Notes: generated from the letters alone by a model not told the origin. A stretch of 64,000 nt of DNA from an uncultured Erythrobacter sp. (GCF_947497915.1 NZ_CANMIJ010000001.1:1857611-1921610); one strand, 5' to 3'. Positions 1-8,025 are shown, counted from the first letter of the stretch. Program-made: numbers and translations.

Positions 1-628
1 CGGGGGAAGAGCGCATAAGCGGTGCGATCACCCAATCCTGCAAACTGCGCAGGTAAGCAGCCTGTGAGACCTCATCGGCAAGCCTCTCGCCCTCGGTGGT
101 GACGAAGCTGCCGTCGCTCTGCCAGCCTGTCGCTGCATCAACTACCGCATCGCCTGCCCGTTCGGCAAAACCGATGCGATACATGAGCACTTCGCCAAGC
201 CCTGTAGAGATTGGTCCCATCACGGGCTGCGCACCTTCGGGAAGCTCGGAACCTATCGCGGTCAGACGTTCATTGACTTGACTGCGCGCGAAATAGATGT
301 CCGTGCCTTCGTCGAAAATCGCAGTGACTTGCGAAAAGCCGTTGCGCGAAATCGAGCGGGTCATGTCCAGACCCTCGATCCCTGCAAGCCCCGTTTCGAC
401 CGGATAGGTGATTTGCTGCTCGACTTGTGCGGGGGACAGCGCAGGCACAACCGTATTGATCTGCACTTGCGTATTGGTGATGTCAGGAACGGCATCAATC
501 GGCAGCTTGAAGAGGTTGAAAGCACCCCAACCTGCGACAAGTATGGTGAGGACAATGACGGCCCAACGGAAGCGGACGGAATAATCGAGAACGCTTCCGA
601 TAAAGCCGTGCTGTGTATCAGTGGCCAT
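1..628 (-). CDS. czcA: CzcA/CusA-type heavy-metal RND efflux pump, N-terminal part (cut by window edge)
   Basis: Inner-membrane RND proton antiporter that drives metal export through a tripartite complex. Only the first 209 codons are in the window. The translation opens MATDTQHGFIGSVLDYSVRF, then a first membrane helix (about residues 22-40), then the family-typical KLPIDAVPDITNTQVQI and AQVEQQITYPVE of the porter domain. ATG at 628 overlaps the end of the adaptor gene by 11 bases, so it is translationally coupled with it. The C-terminal part, including the TM4 residues that separate CzcA (Zn/Co/Cd) from CusA (Cu/Ag), is outside the window, so the metal is not known. The neighbouring CzcB and CzcC proteins support the call. 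Confidence 0.9.
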   Translation of the reverse strand, partial: MATDTQHGFIGSVLDYSVRFRWAVIVLTILVAGWGAFNLFKLPIDAVPDITNTQVQINTVVPALSPAQVEQQITYPVETGLAGIEGLDMTRSISRNGFSQVTAIFDEGTDIYFARSQVNERLTAIGSELPEGAQPVMGPISTGLGEVLMYRIGFAERAGDAVVDAATGWQSDGSFVTTEGERLADEVSQAAYLRSLQDWVIAPLMRSSP

Positions 629-1763
629 GTTCTGCCTCCGCTTTCCCGAGTTCGGCTTTCAACAGGAAAGCATTTTCGGAAGCGATGATTGCTCCTGCTT
701 CCAATCCTGAGAGAATCGTAATCGCGCCTGCGGAGCGCGCACCCGTTCGAACCTCAACGGGTTCGAAGGCATCGCCCTCGCGCACAAACACTACAGACCT
801 GCCTTCAATCGTTTGGACCGCAACTTCGGGTACAGAAATCGCATTGGGGTCTGAGTCCGATCCGCTTGCAATTCTGACCTCTACAAAGGCGTCTGCCTGT
901 AGCGCCGGAATAAGTCGGTCAGGAACGACAATGGCCGTTGCTGCTCGACTGCTTGGATCAAGTGCTGGTGTAATCGAGCGGATGCGACCGCCGATTTCCT
1001 GCGAACCAATGACAATGGTTGCGCGGTCCCCAGGGGCCACACGCGAAACATCACTAAGCGGAATGGCCGCCTCAACCTGAACTCGCGAAGGATCAACAAC
1101 CTCCATCAATTCGGTGCCAGCCGTGACAAATGCACCGAGCACTGCGGGTGCATCAGTAATCCTGCCTGCTATCGGACTGGTAATCGCAATCGTGCCGCCA
1201 CCCGTCACACCTGCTGCCGCCGCTGTAGAGCGCGCGCGTTGCAAGTCGGCTCTGGCAACCGAGAGCTGTGTTTGAGCTGCTTCCAAATCCTGACGCGCAG
1301 TTACATTCGCATCAAAGAGTCTCTTCTCACGGTCGTAATTGGCCTGTGCCTGAGTAAGGCGGGCTCTGGCCGATGCGATATCGGACGAGTATTGTGCGGC
1401 CTGCGCACTCTCGATGAGGGCTACTGTCTCACCGCGCGCGACTCTATCGCCAAGTGTCTTGGTGATACGTGTGATCGTGCCGTCGGCGCGGGCATCAAGC
1501 CGTGCCACACCACTTGGATTTGCCTTGACCGTTCCCGGAACAATGATCTGAGTATTACCGCCAAGTGTGACGGTATGAAGGGTGATCCCTGACGAAGCCA
1601 TTTGCTCGTCTGTGACGGTGAGCCGTTCCTCCTCGCTATGTTCTTCGGATTCTTCTGCATGACCATGCTCTTCGTCAGCTAAGGAGCCCGGCAGCGTAAA
1701 CCATAGGATTGCCGCTGCAATCAGCAGGACCGAGAAAATCGTGATGAGTCTTTGCTTGGTCAT
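618..1763 (-). CDS. czcB: RND efflux periplasmic adaptor (CzcB/CusB family)
   Basis: 381-residue membrane-fusion protein linking the CzcA pump to the outer-membrane channel. It has an N-terminal membrane anchor (residues about 6-24, VLLIAAAILWFTLPGSLA). A His/Glu-rich stretch follows at about 32-47 (EEHGHAEESEEHSEEE), a likely metal-capturing segment typical of CzcB. Next come a lipoyl/barrel-sandwich domain, an alpha-hairpin with heptad-like Ala/Arg/Gln repeats (about 115-180), and beta-barrel regions. The C-terminus ends in His (EAEHGH). The start overlaps the czcC stop (ATGA) and the end overlaps czcA by 11 bases, so the three form one operon. Zn/Cd/Co specificity is inferred from the His-rich segment and from the metal genes nearby. 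Confidence 0.9.
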   Translation of the reverse strand: MTKQRLITIFSVLLIAAAILWFTLPGSLADEEHGHAEESEEHSEEERLTVTDEQMASSGITLHTVTLGGNTQIIVPGTVKANPSGVARLDARADGTITRITKTLGDRVARGETVALIESAQAAQYSSDIASARARLTQAQANYDREKRLFDANVTARQDLEAAQTQLSVARADLQRARSTAAAAGVTGGGTIAITSPIAGRITDAPAVLGAFVTAGTELMEVVDPSRVQVEAAIPLSDVSRVAPGDRATIVIGSQEIGGRIRSITPALDPSSRAATAIVVPDRLIPALQADAFVEVRIASGSDSDPNAISVPEVAVQTIEGRSVVFVREGDAFEPVEVRTGARSAGAITILSGLEAGAIIASENAFLLKAELGKAEAEHGH

Positions 1764-3004
1764 GACTCACCTCCTTGTCTTTGGGTGAGCCGCATGAGGG
1801 TGGCGGTTGCCTGAGCAACGTCCGTCCTTGCAGAGATGAGGCCAGCAAGTGCCCTGTCCCTGACCGACGCCGCATCAAGCACGTCAATGAGCGTGAACCT
1901 GCCGTAGCGATAGCCGATTTGCGCAAGTTCAAGTGCCTCTTCCGCGCGGGGCAGAATAATTTCCGACAAGCTCTCGACGCGGGCCTGATCCGCAGCAATG
2001 GACGTTTGAAGTGTTGTGCGCTCGCGCTGCAATTGCAGCCGGAGAAGCAATAAGCGGCCTTCGGTCGCACGGGCGTTTGCTTCTGCCGCCTCGATGCCTC
2101 CCTGATTGCGGTTGCGCAAAGGTATCGCCATCGACGCGCCGATAGTAAAAGCGGTGTCGCCGGTTTCCTCAAAACGGCGGATACCCGCCCCCACGTTCAG
2201 GTCGGGAATGGCTTCTCGTCTCTCACGGACAATTCCGGCCTCGGCAGCATTGAGCTCAGCTTCTGCACGCGCCAATGTGAGCGTGCCCACAATGTCGCCC
2301 GTGCTTGGAACCGTATTAGGCGTCAGCCAGAATGTTTCGACCGTTTCGGGCGGTGTGCTTGCCCCCCAAAGCTCTGCGAGATTTGTTCTCGCATTGAGAT
2401 AGTCGGCCTCAGCGGCACGAAGGTCGGCCTCGGCCTCTGCCATTGCAGCCTCTGCCCGTATGGCACGCAGGGGCGGCTCGCGTCCTGCTTCGACCAGTTC
2501 ACTCGCGATGCGATAAATTTCCGCCGAACGCTCATAAATGCTCTGCTGCAAGGCAAGGTTTTCTCTTGCAGCGACCGCCTCGGTAAAGCGCTGCCGCACG
2601 GCCAAAGCGAGATCGGCGCGTGCTATAAGCGCATCAAGTTCGGCAACGCTTGATTGTGCCTGCGCAGCGCGCATTCTCGCGCCGCGCTTCCCGCCAAGCT
2701 CGATTGGCTGGGTCAGCATCAGCGTCGTCTCATTGGAGCGCAGGCCTGAAAATGCGCCGCTGCCTGCGATATTTTCGACTTCAAGCGAGACTTCGGGGTT
2801 GGGGCCGTATCCTGCCTGACGTTCATTGCCTCGGGCAATATCGACTTCGGCCTCAGCTATACTTGCAACAGGAGACTCTGCTCCTGCTAATCGCAAAGCC
2901 TCATCCAGGCTCAAGCTCTGGTCTTGTGCCGAGGCTGTTGCGGGTATGAGCGCGAGCACAAATGCTGCGCATATCGGGCGCAAAAGCGCCATCTTTGGTG
3001 ACAT
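1760..3004 (-). CDS. czcC: TolC-family outer-membrane efflux protein (CzcC)
   Basis: 414-residue outer-membrane channel of the tripartite metal efflux system. A signal peptide (MALLRPICAAFVLALIPATASA, about residues 5-26) precedes two OEP repeats with long alpha-helical stretches rich in Ala/Glu/Arg (about 35-230 and 235-410). The length is usual for CzcC. ATG at 3004 opens the czcCBA operon. The 62-base gap before the upstream small secreted protein holds no obvious terminator, so that gene may be co-transcribed. Confidence 0.88.
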   Translation of the reverse strand: MSPKMALLRPICAAFVLALIPATASAQDQSLSLDEALRLAGAESPVASIAEAEVDIARGNERQAGYGPNPEVSLEVENIAGSGAFSGLRSNETTLMLTQPIELGGKRGARMRAAQAQSSVAELDALIARADLALAVRQRFTEAVAARENLALQQSIYERSAEIYRIASELVEAGREPPLRAIRAEAAMAEAEADLRAAEADYLNARTNLAELWGASTPPETVETFWLTPNTVPSTGDIVGTLTLARAEAELNAAEAGIVRERREAIPDLNVGAGIRRFEETGDTAFTIGASMAIPLRNRNQGGIEAAEANARATEGRLLLLRLQLQRERTTLQTSIAADQARVESLSEIILPRAEEALELAQIGYRYGRFTLIDVLDAASVRDRALAGLISARTDVAQATATLMRLTQRQGGES

Positions 3005-3066
3005 GAAATCGTCCTCTAATCTGTTCGTGTTGGTGGGACCGCAAGGGAGCGGTCAGGAAACACAAG

Positions 3067-3390
3067 TCAGACGCGGGGAGGACGCTTTAATTTCGAGAGA
3101 TTGGCCTCGGGCAAGGCATTATCGCGCCTTGGACCAAGCAATGACATGGACAAGTTTGTAGCCTCTCCCGACGAGGCAGGTGACACTACCTGAGCCAGAT
3201 GGTGGCAATGCCCATGAGCGCAAACGGCATGTTTATCGCCTGTGTTGTCACTCTCATCGGAATGGCCGTCATCGGCCAGATCGGACGCGGCGTGGGAGAT
3301 TTCCGGTTGGAATTCTCCAGCACAGGCGGCAGCCTCTGCGACCGTTGAGAATGCGAACATAGCAAGCAAGAGCACGGCGATGAAACGCAT
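3067..3390 (-). CDS. Small secreted Cys/His-containing protein upstream of czcCBA
   Basis: 107-residue protein from ATG 3390, with a clear signal peptide (MRFIAVLLLAMFAFSTVAEA). An in-frame ATG at 3432 would add 14 residues before the hydrophobic stretch. The mature part has a cluster of possible metal ligands: Cys, His and Asp residues in HAASDLADDGHSDESDNTGD followed by HAVCAHGHCHH. Small secreted His/Cys-rich proteins often precede metal efflux operons, so a periplasmic metal-binding or sensing role is plausible, but I do not recognise a named family. Same strand as czcCBA. Confidence 0.65.
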   Translation of the reverse strand: MRFIAVLLLAMFAFSTVAEAAACAGEFQPEISHAASDLADDGHSDESDNTGDKHAVCAHGHCHHLAQVVSPASSGEATNLSMSLLGPRRDNALPEANLSKLKRPPRV

Positions 3391-3563
3391 CGCAGCACTT
3401 TGGAACCCCACCTGTTTCGTTTGAGCATTCATGAATGTCAGTATCTGATAATTTCGCAAAGCGGTCAACAGAACAAATCGCAGTTTTTCAATGAGATGAT
3501 ATGACGTGCGACTTGTGACGCCTACTAAAAGGCAAAGGCAGCGATTTCAGAACAACAATAGAT

Positions 3564-3582
3564 ACAATTTTAGACAAATTGT
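3564..3582 (+). promoter_or_regulatory. AT-rich inverted repeat upstream of the 3654 gene
   Basis: ACAATTT and AAATTGT form perfect 7-bp arms around a 5-base spacer. The repeat lies in the AT-rich gap 3391-3653, about 70 bases before the next gene. It is a candidate operator; no regulator is identified. Confidence 0.35.
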
Positions 3583-3614
3583 AATTATTATTTACATAAC
3601 TTTTTAAAGATTTT

Positions 3615-3647
3615 CCCTTATTATCTAGTGACATAGAACAATAAGGG
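3615..3647 (+). promoter_or_regulatory. Hairpin occluding the ribosome-binding site of the 3654 gene
   Basis: CCCTTATT (3615-3622) pairs perfectly with AATAAGGG (3640-3647) across a 17-base loop. The 3' arm contains the AAGGGG Shine-Dalgarno of the ATG at 3654. If the transcript starts upstream of 3615, the site is masked. It is one of several such hairpins in this island. Confidence 0.5.
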
Positions 3648-3653
3648 GATGGG

Positions 3654-4562
3654 ATGGCACAAGCCGAACTTACACAGCAAAGCGTTATAGAAGCAGGGAT
3701 TGCGGCGTCACTCGCGTCTGATCCCGAACTGCTGCCGGAACCTTCAATATGGTTCCAGGATTTCACCTTTGGCGGCACGATGTTTGATGCGGCTTTTGGT
3801 AATGCAGAGGCATTAGGCGGTGTCGGCGAGGCCATATCTGATGTCGCTATCGACAACAGACTTGAGCTTGAGCGCAAGGAACGTGAAGAAAATGATCCTG
3901 CCAAAGATGCCGGTATGATTGTTGAGCTCGCGGCAAGCCAGCGCGAGGAGATCGCTGCAATGAGCAAAGTGACCTACTCTGATGGTCAGTTCCATATGTT
4001 TGGCATGGACATCGACGAAGAAGACATGGACGCATCAGTCGCCGAGACACTGGAGAATATCGACGATGTCGCGGCACGTCACGGGTTGGACGCACAGCAG
4101 ACAGCGAACCTAACCAATTTCTTGGTCGCTTACCAAAGTGCAGACACGCCGGAAGAGAAGGCAGAAATTCTAGGTCAGATTGCCGAAGCTCATCCCGAAG
4201 TAGCACAGGAAATGGCGGAGCAAGCACCGGTTGTTGGAGAACGGCGACGCCAGAACGAACTTACGGATAGTGAAAGTGTCCATCGAAATGTTGCCGATTT
4301 GGAGCAGCAAGAAGTATTCATTGAGGCGCGAGCGGACACATTGGATGAAGAATATCTAGTCAGCGAGCATGTAGCGGTTAGGGAAGGCCGCTCTGTCGCC
4401 AGCACAGCCTCCCCCGAAGCATTGTTTGATATGGCAGCCTACAGCCCCGCAGAAGAATTCAATCTCCAAGGCTTAGATGGTGTTAGAGTTGCTGACGCCG
4501 AGCCTGTTCAAGCCGAACCAGGCCAATCACAATCGCAACCGGTCCAAGAATTTAGAGTCTAA
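3654..4562 (+). CDS. Unknown acidic protein of the island (302 aa)
   Basis: 302-residue soluble, strongly acidic protein with no signal peptide or membrane segment. I do not recognise the family. It is mostly Ala/Glu/Asp-rich helix-prone sequence with a Glu/Arg-rich charged segment near 70-80 (LELERKEREENDPAKD) and a Gln/Pro-rich C-terminus (PVQAEPGQSQSQPVQEF). The start is set by the AAGGGG site at 3643-3648. Codon use is less GC-rich than in the core genes to the right, consistent with transfer. Its last 11 bases overlap the 3' end of the convergent exported-protein gene. Confidence 0.75.
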   Translation: MAQAELTQQSVIEAGIAASLASDPELLPEPSIWFQDFTFGGTMFDAAFGNAEALGGVGEAISDVAIDNRLELERKEREENDPAKDAGMIVELAASQREEIAAMSKVTYSDGQFHMFGMDIDEEDMDASVAETLENIDDVAARHGLDAQQTANLTNFLVAYQSADTPEEKAEILGQIAEAHPEVAQEMAEQAPVVGERRRQNELTDSESVHRNVADLEQQEVFIEARADTLDEEYLVSEHVAVREGRSVASTASPEALFDMAAYSPAEEFNLQGLDGVRVADAEPVQAEPGQSQSQPVQEFRV

Positions 4563-5049
4563 GTGCTGCGAGTTGAGCAGGGAAAGCCTCGCGATATGCT
4601 TCAACACCTGCGTCACGCATCATCGGGCGAACGTCTCTCGCATTGTCGCTACCGCCGTGCGCATCAAAACGTGGTGCGGAGGCTGCGTAAACTTGCATAA
4701 CAGCATCGCCATCTAGTTGATTATGGTCAGGAGCAAGAACAAAGGCCGTCGGAATGCCAACGCCTGCTAGGTCGCGAGCAGCAAAGTAGGCCTCTTGCTG
4801 AAGTGCGCGGTTACCGCCCCAAATGATGATCGCAACTTTGTCATGCGAAGCGTCCGCCGCAAGTGCCCTCGCATCATTTATCGTGCGGTGCTGAGCATCA
4901 ACGAACTGGACTTGCGGAGTAACCGCTGCCGCTGCGACGTTCGTGTTTGCAGGTGTAACCGCGTCTTCGGCGTTGGCCATTGCAACGGGCGTTGCCGCCA
5001 ATGTCGCCCCTAGAAATGCTCCTAGCGCCTGCTTCGTTGTAATTGCCAT
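4552..5049 (-). CDS. Exported protein of unknown function beside an invertible DNA segment
   Basis: 165-residue protein from ATG 5049 (an upstream in-frame start at 5076 would add MSQAKGRPQ and is less likely because it precedes the signal peptide). Residues 1-28 form a signal peptide (TKQALGAFLGATLAATPVAMANA). The mature domain, with VAIIIWGGNRALQQEAYFAAR and GIPTAFVLAPD, looks like an alternating alpha/beta periplasmic domain; I do not recognise a named family. The ribosome-binding site AAAGGACGG lies only 22 bases from a hix-like recombination site (5072-5093). Any promoter would therefore be inside, or beyond, the putatively invertible segment. Confidence 0.7.
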   Translation of the reverse strand: MAITTKQALGAFLGATLAATPVAMANAEDAVTPANTNVAAAAVTPQVQFVDAQHRTINDARALAADASHDKVAIIIWGGNRALQQEAYFAARDLAGVGIPTAFVLAPDHNQLDGDAVMQVYAASAPRFDAHGGSDNARDVRPMMRDAGVEAYREAFPAQLAALRL

Positions 5050-5057
5050 TTGTGGCC

Positions 5058-5083
5058 GTCCTTTCGCTTGCGACAATAAGGAC
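5058..5083 (-). promoter_or_regulatory. Short hairpin over the ribosome-binding site of the exported-protein gene
   Basis: On the minus strand GTCCTT (5083-5078) can pair with AAGGAC (5063-5058) across a 14-base loop, covering the Shine-Dalgarno for ATG 5049. The upstream arm is part of the hix-like site. Confidence 0.35.
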
Positions 5084-5093
5084 CGTTTTTGTC
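5072..5093. repeat. hix-like recombination site, copy 1
   Basis: 22-bp imperfect palindrome starting GACAATAAGG and ending CGTTTTTGTC. Its reverse complement matches copy 2 (5228-5249) at 19 of 22 positions, including a 13-base identical block. The pattern, CAAAAAC then GTTTTTG around a central dinucleotide, resembles the Hin/Gin crossover site consensus. The central dinucleotide reads GT on the minus strand. Confidence 0.6.
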
Positions 5094-5133
5094 AAGCAGG
5101 ATCGGCAACGAAACGCAGTGAATCGTATTCTTG

Positions 5134-5162
5134 TTGAATTTCTCTAATAGTTAGAGTAAGAT
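5134..5162 (+). promoter_or_regulatory. Candidate promoter inside the invertible segment
   Basis: TTGAAT (5134-5139), a 17-base spacer and TAAGAT (5157-5162) read towards the invertase. The spacer holds a perfect dyad CTCTAA-tag-TTAGAG (5142-5156), a possible operator. Inverting 5094-5227 would point this promoter at the exported-protein gene. Confidence 0.45.
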
Positions 5163-5227
5163 GCGCTACGCGCAGTGCGGAATTGACCCGCCAAAGCGAG
5201 AGACAACATGCTTCAATAATTGACCAT

Positions 5228-5249
5228 GACAAAAACGGTCGTTTTTGAC
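5228..5249. repeat. hix-like recombination site, copy 2
   Basis: 22-bp palindrome, GACAAAAACG then GT then CGTTTTTGAC, with arms mismatching at one position. It is the inverted partner of 5072-5093 and lies 46 bases before the invertase start, as recombination sites often do in DNA inversion systems. Confidence 0.65.
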
Positions 5250-5295
5250 ATTTGCAGCTCTCCCTAAATCGACTGGAAAACCTGCGCACGATGCT

Positions 5296-5850
5296 ATGGC
5301 ACGAATAGGATATGCGCGGGTTTCAACCGGCGAACAGAATCTCGATCTTCAACTCGATGCGTTGAAGCAAGCCAAGTGCGACAAGATTTTCATAGATGAC
5401 GGGGTTTCAGCTCTTGCAAACTCCCGCCCAGGCTTCTCGAAGTCACTTGCCAGACTAAGGTCAGGCGACAGCCTTGTTCTTTGGAAAATGGACAGAGCGT
5501 TTCGCTCATTGCGCCATGCTCTCGATGTGCTGGATCGTTTTGAGCGGGACGGCATTGATTTTGTCGATCTGACCGAGGGTATTGATACCTCGACACCAAT
5601 GGGACGCTGTTTCTTTCAGATACGCAATGCGTTTGGAGAGCTTGAACGCAACCTCATATCCGAGCGCACAAAGGCAGGATTAGATGCCGCACGAAAGCGC
5701 GGGGTCAAACTTGGTCGGCCTTGTGCTCTGTCATCCAAGCAGATCTTCGATGCACGGCGACGTAAATCTGCGGGTGAAGATATGGCGGTGATTGCCGCAC
5801 AAAGCGGCGTCAGCGCACGCACGCTCTATCGTGCTGTCAACGGACGTTAG
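5296..5850 (+). CDS. Serine recombinase of the DNA invertase (Hin/Gin/Pin) type
   Basis: 184-residue small serine recombinase. ATG 5296 is preferred because MARIGYARVS is the exact N-terminus expected; the longer frame from 5245 reads through a hix-like site. The catalytic Ser is S10 in ARVSTGEQNLDLQ. The dimer E-helix region is GIDTSTPMGRCFFQIRNAFG and ELERNLISERT. A C-terminal helix-turn-helix (about 140-182) holds GRPCALSS and VSARTLYRAV. Size and motifs fit Hin/Gin invertases, which invert DNA between oppositely oriented sites, rather than large integrases. Two such sites lie just upstream. Tn3-type resolvase is the main alternative. Confidence 0.9.
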   Translation: MARIGYARVSTGEQNLDLQLDALKQAKCDKIFIDDGVSALANSRPGFSKSLARLRSGDSLVLWKMDRAFRSLRHALDVLDRFERDGIDFVDLTEGIDTSTPMGRCFFQIRNAFGELERNLISERTKAGLDAARKRGVKLGRPCALSSKQIFDARRRKSAGEDMAVIAAQSGVSARTLYRAVNGR

Positions 5851-5882
5851 ACGAAACAATCGCCTCGAACACCAAAGCAGGC

Positions 5883-6308
5883 CTATTTGTTAGAACTGGA
5901 AATCTCGGCATCTCCAGCGAATACAGTTGCTGACATGAGCCCTAAAAGGGCGAGAACGAGCTCGACACTAGCTTCCCGAAGTGGCTGGCCGATTAGAAAT
6001 TCAAAGCCCTCGCCCATCCCGGACAATATTCTGGCTAAGCCCACGCAACCAAAGACCACAGCAGCAATCACACAACGCTGTCTGAATGTCAGGCTTAGCG
6101 ATCCTCCAAAGAGCAAAAGGACTGCAACTGCGAGTTCACCCCCTCCAATCATCGCCCGGATAGCGGTGCGGGCCGCTGGAGTATCAACACCGATAGAATA
6201 ATAGGCGAAAATCTCGGGGTGCGTGAAAGTAAGCAGGCTAAGAAGCAGGAAGATTAAGCCAGCACATATCGGATAGGTCGAAGCTACTAATCGTATGATC
6301 TTCACCAT
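5883..6308 (-). CDS. DUF4345-like four-helix membrane protein
   Basis: 141-residue integral membrane protein from ATG 6308. There are four predicted helices, near 9-28, 52-68, 76-93 and 113-131. Motifs such as SIGVDTPAARTAIRAMIGGGELAVA match my recollection of DUF4345. Function is unknown. The start overlaps the stop of the upstream methyltransferase-like gene (TGATG), so it is the last gene of a five-membrane-gene set headed by the cation transporter. Confidence 0.75.
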   Translation of the reverse strand: MVKIIRLVASTYPICAGLIFLLLSLLTFTHPEIFAYYSIGVDTPAARTAIRAMIGGGELAVAVLLLFGGSLSLTFRQRCVIAAVVFGCVGLARILSGMGEGFEFLIGQPLREASVELVLALLGLMSATVFAGDAEISSSNK

Positions 6309-6880
6309 CACAAAAATCGCCTCACGCGTTTTTTGTAGGTACGATAATCCTCGCCATACTCCTTCTCCAGCCAAGGTTCTTCGACAAAGGGAGCCAACAA
6401 ATACATCGTGGCCCACAGGATAAGCAGAATGGTGACAAGCAGGTTGTTGGCGATCAGCCCCCATCCTATCAGGCCAATCCATGTCGCGACATAGACGGGG
6501 TTTCGGCTGATGGAGAACCAACCATCGGTTTTGAGCCCACGCCTCTCCCCAAAAGCATTGCGCCACCCCATTTGGAAAGTGATTAGAAAGGCGAGACCGA
6601 AGCCAATAAGTAACAGCAAACCGCCAATTCCGTATTGTAAAATGGCCTGCTTCGAATGGACCGGCTGAGAGTAAAAAATCGATAACCCGATCAGCGGATA
6701 GAGATAGAGTCGGAAAAGCAGCAAAAACAGTCTGTGCTGCCAACTGGCCTTTGTTGGTGGCGGGAAGAACTGGAAGGTCTGGCGGGCAGCGGCAACAGCC
6801 GAAAGCAGGAAGATAAGGCCAATGGCGGTGGCTGAGAGTCCAAACAACAACCATTGCACCCATTGCGGAGCATCAAACAT
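6308..6880 (-). CDS. Isoprenylcysteine methyltransferase-like (ICMT/PEMT-type) membrane protein, 190 aa
   Basis: Integral membrane protein with about five helices. The C-terminal half carries the family signature: GLKTDGWFSISRNPVYVATWIGLIG (about 117-141, an RNPxY motif) then EEPWLEKEYGEDYRTYKKRVRRF (about 166-189, an E-x-x-L-x-x-x-F/Y-G-xx-Y motif). These bind S-adenosylmethionine in ICMT-like enzymes; the substrate here is unknown. It is 12 bases downstream of a second, shorter paralogue and coupled to the DUF4345-like gene. Such proteins often travel with metal transporters on islands. Confidence 0.8.
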   Translation of the reverse strand: MFDAPQWVQWLLFGLSATAIGLIFLLSAVAAARQTFQFFPPPTKASWQHRLFLLLFRLYLYPLIGLSIFYSQPVHSKQAILQYGIGGLLLLIGFGLAFLITFQMGWRNAFGERRGLKTDGWFSISRNPVYVATWIGLIGWGLIANNLLVTILLILWATMYLLAPFVEEPWLEKEYGEDYRTYKKRVRRFL

Positions 6881-6892
6881 CGGTAGACATCC

Positions 6893-7345
6893 TTAAAACC
6901 AGCGGCGGGTGCGTTGGCAGTAATCCTCGAAAGGCTTGCCAAATTTTGCGCGCAACACGCGCTCTTCAGGCTTGATCTGAAGGAATGTCATGGAAAGCAT
7001 ATAGGCCAGCGGCCCCGATAAAGCCGCGATGTTCTGCAAATACAGTGCGCCGCCCACCAACACGAGCAGCATGCCGAGATACATTGGGTTTCGGGTAAAT
7101 CGATACAGGCCGGTTGTGACCAAACGCTCAGCCTTTTCTGGCTCGATTGGATTGACCGTTGTCTCTGCTTTTCCAAACAACCGCACTGCTTGAAAAAGAA
7201 TGATTGCGCCTAGCACAAACATGACAAGGGCTATCCAGACGGCGATGCTCGCCGCATATTCCAAGGATGGCATCACCCTACTCGCGAGATAACCGAGTAA
7301 GCCGTACACAGTGAACTGAGCGAGCGGCGGGAAATAAAGCTTCAT
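6893..7345 (-). CDS. Isoprenylcysteine carboxylmethyltransferase-family protein, 150 aa
   Basis: 150-residue membrane protein with four predicted helices. Signature: LVTTGLYRFTRNPMYLGMLLVLVGG (about 75-99, RNPMYLG motif), then KPEERVLRAKFGKPFEDYCQRTRRWF to the C-terminus. This is the common short ICMT-like form, whose substrate is not established. ATG 7345 overlaps the stop of the cation transporter by 4 bases (ATGA), so the two are co-translated. Confidence 0.85.
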   Translation of the reverse strand: MKLYFPPLAQFTVYGLLGYLASRVMPSLEYAASIAVWIALVMFVLGAIILFQAVRLFGKAETTVNPIEPEKAERLVTTGLYRFTRNPMYLGMLLVLVGGALYLQNIAALSGPLAYMLSMTFLQIKPEERVLRAKFGKPFEDYCQRTRRWF

Positions 7346-7986
7346 TGATTTGTGCTTTCGGGTTTGATTTCACAGCTTCGCTCTGTCCTCAGTTCGGATA
7401 CGGCTTGAACGGTGATTGCAAAGGAAGACCGCAGGAAAATTCCGGCAAGCAATAACGCGACTATCAAGTCTGGAAGCGGGCTAGCCGTTGCTGCAACCAA
7501 GATTCCTGCCAAGATAACGGCAACATTCCCGATGGCGTCGTTACGCGAGCACAGCCACACCGAACGGACATTGCTGTCCCCGTCCCGCCATTTTAGAAGA
7601 ATAAAGACGCTTGTGACATTTGCCGCCAGCGCGAGCAGAGCAATCAAACTCATGGTCTGGGCTTCGGGCGCGCCCCCTTCCATGAACCGCAACAGGGTCG
7701 TTATCAAAATGGCCAGAGCAATTGCTGCAAGCGATGCGCTCTTGATAAGCGAGGTTATTGCTCTTGTGCGGATTGAGGCGCCGATAACGAGCAAGCTCAA
7801 CGTGTAGGTTGCAGTATCGCCGGCAAAATCGAGCGCGTCAGCCTTCAACGCCTGAGAACCAGACGTTAATCCTGCCCACATTTCCACGACAAACATCGTA
7901 GCATTGATGGCAATAACCGCCAGCAAAGCTCTCTTATATCCGGGCGAAATGCCATCAAAAACCTTGTCTTCACAACAACCTGACAC
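7342..7986 (-). CDS. Cation diffusion facilitator family transporter (short form)
   Basis: 214-residue six-helix cation exporter. Helix 2 has ALKADALDFAGD and helix 5 has CSRNDAIGN, the positions where CDF proteins coordinate Zn/Cd/Co with acidic residues. The N-terminus starts MSGCCEDKVF with a vicinal Cys pair that could bind metal. There is no long cytoplasmic C-terminal domain. It is divergent from a MerR-type regulator with a dyad between them, so metal-induced expression is likely. Zn, Cd, Co or Pb are all possible. Confidence 0.85.
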   Translation of the reverse strand: MSGCCEDKVFDGISPGYKRALLAVIAINATMFVVEMWAGLTSGSQALKADALDFAGDTATYTLSLLVIGASIRTRAITSLIKSASLAAIALAILITTLLRFMEGGAPEAQTMSLIALLALAANVTSVFILLKWRDGDSNVRSVWLCSRNDAIGNVAVILAGILVAATASPLPDLIVALLLAGIFLRSSFAITVQAVSELRTERSCEIKPESTNQ

Positions 7987-8025
7987 CGCTTTTCCCTTTC
8001 GCTTTCGATACCAACAAATAGTGTG

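Noticed and set aside
5227..5250. Tn3-type res site for a resolvase
   Set aside because: Two sites in inverted orientation with the same central dinucleotide fit inversion better than the three-subsite res layout, although it cannot be fully excluded.
5092..5289. 65-codon minus-strand frame across the invertible segment
   Set aside because: It runs through both promoter and hix-like sequence and has no ribosome-binding site; the protein-like tail is probably chance.
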